The notes beneath the pieces are model-generated. The model made no database searches and was not told the DNA's origin. It saw nothing but the letters and a program-made list of their open reading frames with translations. This document shows positions 6,304-13,532 of a stretch of 13,532 nucleotides of DNA, in pieces. The stretch comes from Nitriliruptoraceae bacterium. Its GTDB lineage: Bacteria > Actinomycetota > Nitriliruptoria > Nitriliruptorales > Nitriliruptoraceae. Within the stretch, counting starts at the first letter, position 1. Each line of letters opens with the position of its first letter. The stretch is taken from assembly GCA_007117945.1 (NCBI GenBank), contig SKTN01000100.1, forward strand, positions 1 through 13,532, read 5' to 3'. Made by a program: the position numbers and the translations under genes.

Positions 6304-7344
6304 GTGAGCTCCGTCGCGCGCCCCGGGCCCACCCCCTCCTCCGGCCCGGTGCCCCTGGCCGAGGTGACGCGGCGGTGCCGGCGCACGGGAGCCGAGGTCG
6401 TGGAGTCCAGCCACGCGGGGCACCTCGTGGTGTGCGGCCCCGACGGTCGTATGGTCGCCAGCCGCGGCGAGGTGGACCGGATCACCTTCGCGCGTTCGTC
6501 GGTCAAACCCCTCCAGGCCGCCGCCTGCCTGGAGATCCTGGCCGAGCACGGCGTCCCGGCTGACGAGCCGTCCCCGGAGGAGCTCGCCGTCGCCTGGGCC
6601 TCGCACCGCGGCGAGGGGCAGCACCTCGCCGCGGTCACCCGGCTGCTGGCACGCTCGGGGACCCCCGCCACGGACCTGACCTGTCCACCGGCCGTCCCCG
6701 AGGCCGACCCGGGGGCGACACCGTCGCGGCTGCAGCACAACTGCTCGGGCAAGCACGCGCTGTTCGCCTGGGCGGGCGCGGTGCTCGGTGTCCGGGGACC
6801 GGCGCTGCTCGACCCCGAGGGTCCACTGCAGCAGCGGGTGCTGGGCAGCCTCGCCGCCACCCTGGGAGCACCCGCCGCCATCGGGACCGACGGCTGCGGT
6901 GCACCGGCGGTGGCTGTCCCGCTGCACCGCCTCGCCGCGGGCTTCCGGGAGGTGGTGACCGATCCGCGCTCCGCGCGGGTCCGCGCCGCCGGGGCCGCGC
7001 ACCCGCAGCTGATCGGGGGCGAGGGGCGGTTGGAGTCGGCCCTGTGCGCCGCGGGGGTGACCGCCAAGGTGGGCGCGGAGGGGGTGTACGCCGCGGCGTG
7101 GACCGATGACCGGCACCGGGCGTGGTCGCTGGCGATCAAGGCCGAGGACGGCGCGGTGCGGGGCGTGGCCGCCGTGGTCAGTGCCCTGCTGGTGGCCCTC
7201 GGGGTCGTCCCGGAAGGGATTTGGGACCCGCCACCACCCCTGGGTGGCGGTCGTCCCGCGGGCGTGGTCCGCCCGGTGGGCGACCTGGCCGAGGCCGTGG
7301 TCGCCGCCGCTGCCGAGGCCGGCTGGCACCCGCCGAGCCGGTAG
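6304..7344 (+). CDS. L-asparaginase, ReAV-like (Asparaginase_II family)
   Basis: The protein has 346 residues if the GTG at 6304 is used. It hydrolyses L-asparagine to aspartate and ammonia. The family motifs are all present: SSVKPLQ (S65 to K68, the nucleophile-lysine tandem), HNCSGKH (C147 and K150) and DGCGAP (C198). These correspond to the Ser-Lys pair and the zinc-binding Cys/Lys/Cys site of the Rhizobium etli enzyme. The family usually begins just before the VPLAEV-like strand, so GTG codons at 6349 or 6364 are possible starts; none of the three has a clear Shine-Dalgarno. It begins 40 nt after the RsiG-like gene in the same direction and may be transcribed with it. Its TAG stop codon is part of the putative -10 box of the next gene. 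Confidence 0.88.
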   Translation: MSSVARPGPTPSSGPVPLAEVTRRCRRTGAEVVESSHAGHLVVCGPDGRMVASRGEVDRITFARSSVKPLQAAACLEILAEHGVPADEPSPEELAVAWASHRGEGQHLAAVTRLLARSGTPATDLTCPPAVPEADPGATPSRLQHNCSGKHALFAWAGAVLGVRGPALLDPEGPLQQRVLGSLAATLGAPAAIGTDGCGAPAVAVPLHRLAAGFREVVTDPRSARVRAAGAAHPQLIGGEGRLESALCAAGVTAKVGAEGVYAAAWTDDRHRAWSLAIKAEDGAVRGVAAVVSALLVALGVVPEGIWDPPPPLGGGRPAGVVRPVGDLAEAVVAAAAEAGWHPPSR

Positions 7345-7347
7345 GGT
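7338..7347 (+). promoter_or_regulatory. Putative extended -10 element upstream of the XRE regulator, overlapping the asparaginase stop codon
   Basis: CCGGTAGGGT is identical to the element at 5609-5618. The hexamer TAGGGT (7342-7347) starts with the TAG stop of the asparaginase gene and ends 51 nt before the GTG start of the regulator. No clear -35 is seen. Confidence 0.45.
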
Positions 7348-7385
7348 CCTGGCCGCCGCTCGGCGGGGGGAGCTGTCGGGCCAGG
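7348..7385 (+). other. Inverted repeats in the 5' leader of the XRE regulator gene
   Basis: CCTGGCC (7348-7354) is complementary to GGCCAGG (7379-7385) and encloses a smaller GC hairpin (7353-7366). The outer stem ends 3 nt before the GGAG ribosome binding site (7389-7392). It could fold in the RNA leader and influence translation. Only the complementarity is seen; a regulatory role is speculative. Confidence 0.3.
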
Positions 7386-7398
7386 ACTGGAGCGGACC

Positions 7399-8013
7399 GT
7401 GAGTGAGGACGTCGAGGACACCGCCGGTGGCGGTGCCGCGGGTGGGCGGGGTACGCACGCCGACGAGCCGCCGGCCCGTGGCTCCGCCGCCGGTGCGCAG
7501 ACGCCGGGCGGTTCCGGTGCAGGTCCCGGTGCGCACCCCGACGAGCCCACCTCCGAGGACCACGCGTCGGCGATCGACGAGCTCGGGAGCTACATCCGCC
7601 ACCAGCGGGAAGCCGCGGCGCTGTCGCTGCGCAAGCTCGCCAAGATCGCCGGCGTCAGCAACCCGTACCTGTCGCAGATCGAGCGGGGCCTGCGCAAACC
7701 CTCCGCGGAGATCCTGCAGGCGATCGCCAAGGCGCTGGAGATCTCCTCGGAGACGCTCTACGTCAAGGCCGGGATCCTCGACGAGCGTGAGATCGTGCTG
7801 GATGTGGAGGAGGCGGTGGCGGCGGATCCGCACCTCACGGCACCGCAGCGCCAGGCCCTGCTGGAGATGTACCGCTCCTTCCGCCGGTTGTCCGAGCTCC
7901 AGGAACCGCGCCCCAGCCGGCGACGGCAGCTGCTGGACGCCCTGACCCCCGGTGACGTGGACGACGACGCGATCCGCGCCGCGGGGAGCATCCACGAGCC
8001 GGAGGACGGCTGA
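7399..8013 (+). CDS. XRE-family helix-turn-helix regulator
   Basis: The protein has 204 residues. Residues 1-55 are a low-complexity Gly/Ala/Pro/acidic tail with an internal repeat (THADEP and AHPDEP). Residues 62-122 are a Cro/C1-type HTH: LGSYIRHQREAAALSLRKLA, then the recognition region AGVSNPYLSQIERGLRKPS. The C-terminal 80 residues are helical and acidic, with no recognisable ligand domain. It resembles the small actinobacterial XRE regulators of the Mycobacterium Rv0474 type, but the target genes cannot be read here. The GTG start has GGAG 6 nt upstream, and a TAGGGT box lies 51 nt upstream. It is followed by a 256-bp gap that starts with a hairpin, so it is probably the last gene of its transcript. 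Confidence 0.82.
   Translation: MSEDVEDTAGGGAAGGRGTHADEPPARGSAAGAQTPGGSGAGPGAHPDEPTSEDHASAIDELGSYIRHQREAAALSLRKLAKIAGVSNPYLSQIERGLRKPSAEILQAIAKALEISSETLYVKAGILDEREIVLDVEEAVAADPHLTAPQRQALLEMYRSFRRLSELQEPRPSRRRQLLDALTPGDVDDDAIRAAGSIHEPEDG
7451..7547 (+). repeat. Imperfect 19-bp direct repeat inside the N-terminal tail of the XRE regulator
   Basis: 7451-7469 and 7529-7547 match at 17 of 19 positions and are 78 bp (26 codons) apart, encoding GTHADEP and GAHPDEP. It looks like an in-frame duplication in a disordered tail. Confidence 0.5.
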
Positions 8014-8027
8014 GCGCCCCGCGGTCG

Positions 8028-8044
8028 TCCACCGCCACGGTGGA
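8028..8044 (+). terminator. Short hairpin after the XRE gene, possible terminator
   Basis: TCCACCG-CCA-CGGTGGA forms a 7-bp stem with a 3-nt loop, beginning 14 nt after the stop codon. There is no T-run after it, so it is not a canonical intrinsic terminator, although many high-GC actinobacterial terminators lack one. Confidence 0.4.
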
Positions 8045-8269
8045 AGCGCTGGCGCGCCGCCGACGTTGCCGTCACGGGCGGCCACTACCATCCGTCCCCC
8101 GGGTGCTGCTGCGAACGCGCAGGGGGATGCGCGCACGTCGCTGGTCCGCCCCCGGGAGGTCAGCGCGGCGATCCCGCCCGACGGGCGCTGCGGAGCGACA
8201 CGCTCCCACGTCCCGCACGTCCTGACCCTGCCCTGCACCTGCGTTCCCCTCCCCGCACGAGGACCCGCC

Positions 8270-9295
8270 GTGATCGAGCTCCGCACCCACGACCAGCTGC
8301 CCGCAGGCGGTGACCGGTCCGCCTGGGAGCTGCTCATCGACGAGGACCCCCACGCCACGATCTTCCACAGCCCCCGCTACCTCGAGGTGTGGCACCGGGT
8401 GTTCGGCGCGGCGACCGCGGTCCGGGTCCACACCGTCCACCGTGACGGCCGCCTGATCGGCGTGATCCCCGACGCCAACGACCGGCACGGCAGCGCCGGT
8501 GGCCCCGAGGAGATCCGCCGGTTCCAGGGGGGTACCGAGGTGACCGACTACCTCGGACCCGTCAGCCGGAGCGAGGACCGCAGCGACGTGGCCGAGGCCT
8601 ACGTGGACAACCTCGCCCGTGACGTCGACTGGGACGAGTTCGTCGCCGGCGGCCTGCCCGTCGACTCCGGTTGGCCCGATGTGCTGCGGCGGGCCTTCGC
8701 CGCCCACGACCTCACGGTGGTCGACGACGGCGTCGAGGACGTGTGCCCCCGGGTGGAGCTCGCGGGCAGCCACGAGGCCTTCCTCGCGGGGCTGCCGGGC
8801 CGGTTGCGCCAGGAGCTGAACCGCAAGACGCGCAAGCTGGCCCGCGACGCCGGTGACCTGGAGCTGGTCAGGGTCCCCGACGACGAGGTGGTCGGTCGCC
8901 TCGACGCCTTCCTCGATCAGGCCGCGGCCAGCATCCCGGACAAGGCGGGCTTCTTCCAGCGTGCGGAGATGCACGCGTTCTTCGCCGCCCTGGCCGAGGA
9001 GTTCGTCCACGACGGGGTGTTCCGCCTGCACGAGCTCCACGTCGGTGGCCTGCCCGCGGCGTCCACGGTGTCGCTGGTCCGCCACGGCACGTGGGGGCTG
9101 TACAACTCCGCCTTCGACCCGACCCTCGGCTCCCTGGCGCCCGGCATGGTGATGGTCAACCTGCTGATCGGTGCAGCCGCCGAGGAGGGGCTCGAGGTCT
9201 TCGACCTGCTGCGCGGCGACGAGCCGTACAAGTACCGCTTCGGAGCCACCGACCGGCCCCTGGAGCGCATGGTGGTCCGGCGGGACGACCGGTGA
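8270..9295 (+). CDS. GNAT-family acyltransferase, CelD/BcsL/FemAB-like (Acetyltransf_6)
   Basis: The protein has 341 residues. The C-terminal half has the family hallmarks: a hydrophobic strand (RLHELHVGGLPAASTVSLV), then YNSAFDP (278-284), SLAPGMVMVNLLI (288-300) and FDLLRGDEPYKYRFG (311-325). The N-terminal half, with FHSPRYLEVWHRVFG at 32-46 and a TDYLGP motif (92-97), is also typical. Such proteins transfer acyl or aminoacyl groups to sugars, lipids or peptidoglycan precursors in the cytoplasm. The substrate is unknown. The GTG at 8270 has GAGGA (8259-8263) 6 nt upstream; the frame stays open to 7952, but no better start is seen. Its stop overlaps the start of the MshA-like gene (GTGA), so the two are probably translated together and may act on the same product. 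It is not an MshD-like double GNAT by motif. Confidence 0.83.
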   Translation: MIELRTHDQLPAGGDRSAWELLIDEDPHATIFHSPRYLEVWHRVFGAATAVRVHTVHRDGRLIGVIPDANDRHGSAGGPEEIRRFQGGTEVTDYLGPVSRSEDRSDVAEAYVDNLARDVDWDEFVAGGLPVDSGWPDVLRRAFAAHDLTVVDDGVEDVCPRVELAGSHEAFLAGLPGRLRQELNRKTRKLARDAGDLELVRVPDDEVVGRLDAFLDQAAASIPDKAGFFQRAEMHAFFAALAEEFVHDGVFRLHELHVGGLPAASTVSLVRHGTWGLYNSAFDPTLGSLAPGMVMVNLLIGAAAEEGLEVFDLLRGDEPYKYRFGATDRPLERMVVRRDDR

Positions 9296-10578
9296 GCCGC
9301 ACGGTGGAGGGTCCCGGTCGGGTCAGGCGTGTCGCGCTGCTCAGCGTGCACACCTCGCCCCTGGACCAGCCCGGCACCGGGGACGGTGGTGGGCTGAACG
9401 TCTACGTGCGCGCCGTGGCCGCACGGATGGCCGCCCGTGGCGTGCACGTCGACATCTTCACCCGCCGCAGCGACCCCCGAGCCCCGGCCACCGTTCCCCT
9501 GGCGCCGGGGGTGGATGTTCACCACCTCGATGCCGGTCCGGCTGCCCCGATCGACAAGCAGGAGGTCACCAACCACCTGTGCAGCTTCCTGCTGGCGTTG
9601 CAGGCACACCCCAGCGCGGGGACCCACGACGTCATCCACGCCCACTACTGGCTGTCGGGGTGGGTCGGGCGCCGCATCGCGCCCCGATGGGGGGTGCCCC
9701 TGGTGCAGACCTTCCACACCCTCGGCGTGCTCAAGAACGCGACCCTGGCCCCGGGGGACAGCCCCGAGCCGCCCCTCCGCCTGCTCGCCGAGGAGCGGGT
9801 CGCCCACGCGGCTGACCGCGTGCTCGTGCTGACCTGCGGCGAGGCACGGCTGCTCCACCGCACCTACGGCCTGTCGGGTGCCCGGCTCACGGTGGTGCCG
9901 GCCGGGGTGGATCTCGATCGGTTCGCCCCCGCTGAGGGGACCGCAGGGGTGCCGGCGTCCGCGTCGGGCCCCGAGCTGTTGTTCGTCGGGCGGCTGCAGC
10001 CGCTGAAGGGTCCCGACGTCGCGATCCGTACCCTGGCGGAGCTGCGCCGCAGCGTCCCCGACGCGCGGCTGTCGATCATCGGTGGTGCCTCGGGCAACGG
10101 CCAGGGCTCCATGGGCCCCGCACAGCTGCGGACGCTCGCGCGCGGTCTGGGCGTGGCGGACGCCGTGCACATCGAGGACGCCGTCGAGCAGCACCACCTG
10201 GCGGCGCGCTACCGGGCGGCGGACGTGCTCCTGGCCCCCTCACGCAGCGAGACCTTCGGTCTGGTGGCCCTCGAGGCCCAGGCCTGCGGCACCCCGGTGG
10301 TCGCCGCCGACGTCCCCGGCCTGGAGGCCGTGGTCCGTGGTGGCGGCATCCTGGTCCCCGGTCACGACCCCGCGGACCACGCCGCCGCCGCCCTGACGCT
10401 GCTCACGGACCCGCAGCGGGCTGCGGCGGCCGGCCGCGCCGGCATCGCCGCTGCCCGTGCGGCCTCGTGGGACCGCACCGTGACCCGGTTGTTGGACGTC
10501 TACGCCGAGGTGGTGGCCGAGCACCGCGCCGCTGCCCGCGAGCTCGCGCCTGCGCTGCTCGCGGAGCGCTCCGCGTGA
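9292..10578 (+). CDS. mshA: GT-B glycosyltransferase, MshA-like (D-inositol-3-phosphate glycosyltransferase family)
   Basis: The protein has 428 residues. It follows MshA of mycothiol synthesis closely in its characteristic blocks: RRVALLSVHTSPLDQPGTGD (12-31), DGGGLNVY (31-38), VDIFTRR (53-59), HAHYWLSG (116-123), HTLGVLKNA (142-150), GRLQPLKGPD (233-242) and SRSETFGLVALEAQACGTP (317-335). The donor-binding E-x7-E pair is E320/E328. MshA transfers GlcNAc from UDP-GlcNAc to 1D-myo-inositol 3-phosphate, the first step of mycothiol. The GTG at 9292 overlaps the TGA of the acyltransferase gene (GTGA), so coupling is likely. No mshB, mshC or mshD is visible in the window, so it could instead be a related GT4 enzyme for another glycoconjugate. 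It converges on the proline-catabolism genes, with a 16-bp palindrome at its 3' end. Confidence 0.82.
   Translation: MSRTVEGPGRVRRVALLSVHTSPLDQPGTGDGGGLNVYVRAVAARMAARGVHVDIFTRRSDPRAPATVPLAPGVDVHHLDAGPAAPIDKQEVTNHLCSFLLALQAHPSAGTHDVIHAHYWLSGWVGRRIAPRWGVPLVQTFHTLGVLKNATLAPGDSPEPPLRLLAEERVAHAADRVLVLTCGEARLLHRTYGLSGARLTVVPAGVDLDRFAPAEGTAGVPASASGPELLFVGRLQPLKGPDVAIRTLAELRRSVPDARLSIIGGASGNGQGSMGPAQLRTLARGLGVADAVHIEDAVEQHHLAARYRAADVLLAPSRSETFGLVALEAQACGTPVVAADVPGLEAVVRGGGILVPGHDPADHAAAALTLLTDPQRAAAAGRAGIAAARAASWDRTVTRLLDVYAEVVAEHRAAARELAPALLAERSA
10560..10575. terminator. 16-bp perfect palindrome at the 3' end of the MshA-like gene
   Basis: CGCGGAGCGCTCCGCG covers the last sense codons of the glycosyltransferase and sits 29 bp from the stop of the convergent P5C dehydrogenase gene. 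As RNA it gives a 6-bp stem with a GCGC loop on either strand. With only 25 bp between the two stop codons it may serve as a bidirectional terminator; there is no T-run. Confidence 0.35.
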
Positions 10579-10603
10579 GGTGACGGACGGCGGTCGACGG
10601 TGC

Positions 10604-12229
<1,626 letters not shown>

Positions 12230-12253
12230 GATGGCTCCCTGGGTCGGTGGCGG

Positions 12254-13207
12254 TCAGGTGTCGACGTGACCGTGGTCGGTGCCGGTGGCCGTGTCACGGT
12301 TGGCCAGGGCCCGGGCGAAGAAGAGCAGGTTGGCAGGCCGCTCGGCGAGGCGGCGGGTGAAGTACGGGTACCACTGGGTGCCGAAGGGCACGTAGATGCG
12401 CAGGCGGTAGCCCTCGGTGACCAGCGCCCGCTGCATGTCCGGCCGGACGCCGTAGAGCATCTGGAACTCGAAGGTGGACCGGTCCCGCCCGCGCAGCGCC
12501 GCGGCACGCTTGATGGCTCCCACCAGGCGGTGGTCGTGGGTGGCGAACCGGGGATCGTGGCCGTGCTCCAGCAGGTACCGGGCGTCGGCGAGGAAAGCGC
12601 GGTCCACCTCGACGCTGCGCTGGTAGGCCACGAAGGGCGGCTCCGCGTAGGCCCCCTTGCACAGCCGGACACTCGCGCCGGCGGCCGTGAGGCGCCGCAG
12701 GTCCGCGGCGGTGCGGTGCAGGTAGGACTGCACCGCGCAGCCGACGTTGCCGTGACCGGCGGTCTGGGCACCCTCCACCAGTCCGATCGTGGCTTCGACG
12801 GTGGTGTGGTCCTCCATGTCGATGGTCATGTGGACACCCGCGGCGTCGGCCGCAGCCGCCAGGCGGCCGACCAGTTCGGCCGCGCCCGAGGGATCGAGGA
12901 GCAACCCGAGCTGGCTGGGCTTGATGGAGATGCCCGCCGGCAGCCCGCGGGCGCCGATCCGCTCCAGCAGCTCGAGGTAGACCGCCGCCGCGGCCGTGGC
13001 CTGCTCCATCGACCCGACGAACTCGCCCACGTGGTCGAGGGTCAGGTCCATGCCGCGATCGGCGAGGCGCTGCGCGGCCTCCAGCCCCTCGGGTACCGAC
13101 TCACCGGCGACGTAGCGTCGCACGACGCGGCGGACCGTGGCGCTGCGACGGGCGGTGGTCGCCAGGGTGTCGTTGCCGGCTGCACGCAGCAGCGTCCAGC
13201 GGAGCAT
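12254..13207 (-). CDS. putB: Proline dehydrogenase (FAD-dependent, monofunctional)
   Basis: The protein has 317 residues from the start chosen here. It oxidises proline to P5C with FAD, feeding electrons to the quinone pool. The (beta-alpha)8 barrel motifs are visible: ISIKPSQLGL, MTIDMEDHTT, a lysine-bearing strand VRLCKGAYAEP, FATHDHRLV, FEFQMLYGVRP and the C-terminal substrate-binding helix YFTRRLAERP, whose RR pair contacts proline carboxylate. An in-frame ATG at 13243 would add 12 residues, but it has no convincing ribosome binding site. The ATG at 13207 has a perfect GAGGAGG 5 nt upstream and gives the family-typical MLRxxLLxAA start. It lies between the symporter and pruA genes, all on the minus strand, as a proline import and catabolism unit. 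Confidence 0.92.
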   Translation of the reverse strand: MLRWTLLRAAGNDTLATTARRSATVRRVVRRYVAGESVPEGLEAAQRLADRGMDLTLDHVGEFVGSMEQATAAAAVYLELLERIGARGLPAGISIKPSQLGLLLDPSGAAELVGRLAAAADAAGVHMTIDMEDHTTVEATIGLVEGAQTAGHGNVGCAVQSYLHRTAADLRRLTAAGASVRLCKGAYAEPPFVAYQRSVEVDRAFLADARYLLEHGHDPRFATHDHRLVGAIKRAAALRGRDRSTFEFQMLYGVRPDMQRALVTEGYRLRIYVPFGTQWYPYFTRRLAERPANLLFFARALANRDTATGTDHGHVDT

Positions 13208-13278
13208 CTCGACCTCCTCGCTGCGAGGTAGCTGGTCGGTCATGGTGTCGTGCGCACCGGCCGATGGAAAGGGCTGGC

Positions 13279-13322
13279 CGGCGCACCGGGTGGGGCCGGT
13301 GGATGGTGTTCCCGGTGCGCCG
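13279..13322. repeat. 12-bp perfect inverted repeat between putP and putB
   Basis: CGGCGCACCGGG (13279-13290) is exactly complementary to CCCGGTGCGCCG (13311-13322), with a 20-nt spacer. A third copy of GCGCACCGG lies at 13252-13260. The left arm also overlaps a competing pair, CCGGCC (13257-13262) with GGCCGG (13276-13281). It sits 18 bp past the symporter stop and upstream of putB, so it could be a terminator or attenuator for the symporter transcript, or an operator for the catabolic genes. No T-run follows in the direction of transcription. Confidence 0.5.
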
Positions 13323-13340
13323 TGGCGGCTCGTCGGGCCC

Positions 13341-13532
13341 TCAGACGGGGTCGGCCTCCAGCGTGTCGAGGTGCTGCCAGCTGCGGACCGGTGGGGTCGT
13401 GATCCGGCTGACGGCCACGACCGCGATGGTCGACAGGATCACCCCGGGCACGATCTCGTAGATACCGAGGTCGATGACGTTGGCGAACAGCACGACGCTG
13501 CCGGACCCGACGACCATCCCGGCGAGGGCGCC
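13341..13532 (-). CDS. putP: Sodium/proline symporter, C-terminal end (5' part outside window)
   Basis: The frame is open from the right edge to a TGA at 13341-13343, 63 residues. It contains GALAGMVVGSG at its start, then a hydrophobic helix, the block LGIYEIVPGVILSTIAVVAV, and a hydrophilic tail ending in LDTLEADPV. This matches the last two membrane helices and cytoplasmic tail of PutP-type sodium:solute symporters, where the LYEIxPGFI block is conserved. Its position directly upstream of proline dehydrogenase on the same strand supports proline as substrate. Only about an eighth of the protein is visible, so the assignment rests on a short stretch plus context. Confidence 0.78.
   Translation of the reverse strand, partial: GALAGMVVGSGSVVLFANVIDLGIYEIVPGVILSTIAVVAVSRITTPPVRSWQHLDTLEADPV

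Noticed and set aside
8066..8091. TTGCCG and TACCAT promoter-like pair upstream of the acyltransferase gene
   Set aside because: The spacer is only about 14 bp and the leader would be about 180 nt, so support is too weak to list as a promoter.
8014..8269. Upstream extension of the acyltransferase frame (open to 7952)
   Set aside because: No start codon with a ribosome binding site was seen there, the extension overlaps the XRE gene, and its residues do not resemble the family.
6181..8358. 725-codon open frame on the minus strand antisense to the asparaginase and XRE genes
   Set aside because: No recognisable motif and no supported start; a shadow of the GC-rich sense codons.
8014..9292. SigR/SigH-type thiol-stress promoter (GGGAAT-N18-GTT) before the MshA-like gene
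   Set aside because: I looked for it because of the possible mycothiol link and found no convincing match.

Overview
The window is a very GC-rich, densely coded stretch of bacterial chromosome, most likely from an actinobacterium. The evidence is strong G/C at third codon positions, frequent GTG starts, TAnnnT-type -10 boxes, an RsiG-like cyclic-di-GMP-binding protein and an MshA-like glycosyltransferase. The exact lineage cannot be fixed by reading; a deep-branching actinobacterial class is a guess. All genes look like chromosomal housekeeping or regulatory genes. I see no insertion sequence, phage gene, CRISPR array or plasmid function.

Left part (1-4770). A truncated MFS exporter gene on the minus strand is divergent from a cysteine-free ArsR-type winged-helix regulator. 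The 110-bp gap between them holds a perfect 18-bp palindrome flanked by direct repeats, a likely operator. The regulator gene overlaps by 11 bp a gene for an unusual fusion: an N-terminal CoA-pyrophosphatase-type Nudix domain joined to a YjeF_N (NAD(P)H-hydrate epimerase-like) domain whose signature residues are largely replaced. A minus-strand tRNA-Leu with anticodon TAA follows. Then come a YgfZ-type folate-binding protein (plus strand) and a Bcp-type peroxiredoxin (minus strand), whose 3' ends overlap tail to tail by 10 bp.

Middle part (5018-10578). Six plus-strand genes: family I inorganic pyrophosphatase, an RsiG-like anti-sigma homologue, an L-asparaginase of the Rhizobium etli ReAV type, an XRE/HTH regulator, a CelD/FemAB-like GNAT acyltransferase and an MshA-like GT-B glycosyltransferase. 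The last two share a GTGA stop/start overlap and are probably translationally coupled. Three of the genes (pyrophosphatase, RsiG-like, XRE) are preceded by a nearly identical CC(A/G)GTAGGGT element, 51-57 nt before the start codon.

Right part (10604-13532). A minus-strand proline catabolism cluster, read right to left: the C-terminal end of a PutP-like Na+/proline symporter, proline dehydrogenase, and delta-1-pyrroline-5-carboxylate (glutamate semialdehyde) dehydrogenase. Together they would import proline and oxidise it to glutamate. A 12-bp inverted repeat lies between the symporter and the dehydrogenase gene.

No gap without a gene exceeds 300 bases. The largest are 8014-8269 (256 bp; a small hairpin near its left end and a weak TTGCC/TACCAT promoter-like pair at 8066-8091) and 4771-5017 (247 bp; one TAGGGT box, otherwise nothing clear). 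The strongest candidates for something new are the Nudix-YjeF_N fusion with an eroded epimerase site, the coupled acyltransferase/MshA-like pair, and the RsiG homologue with an altered second ligand motif.
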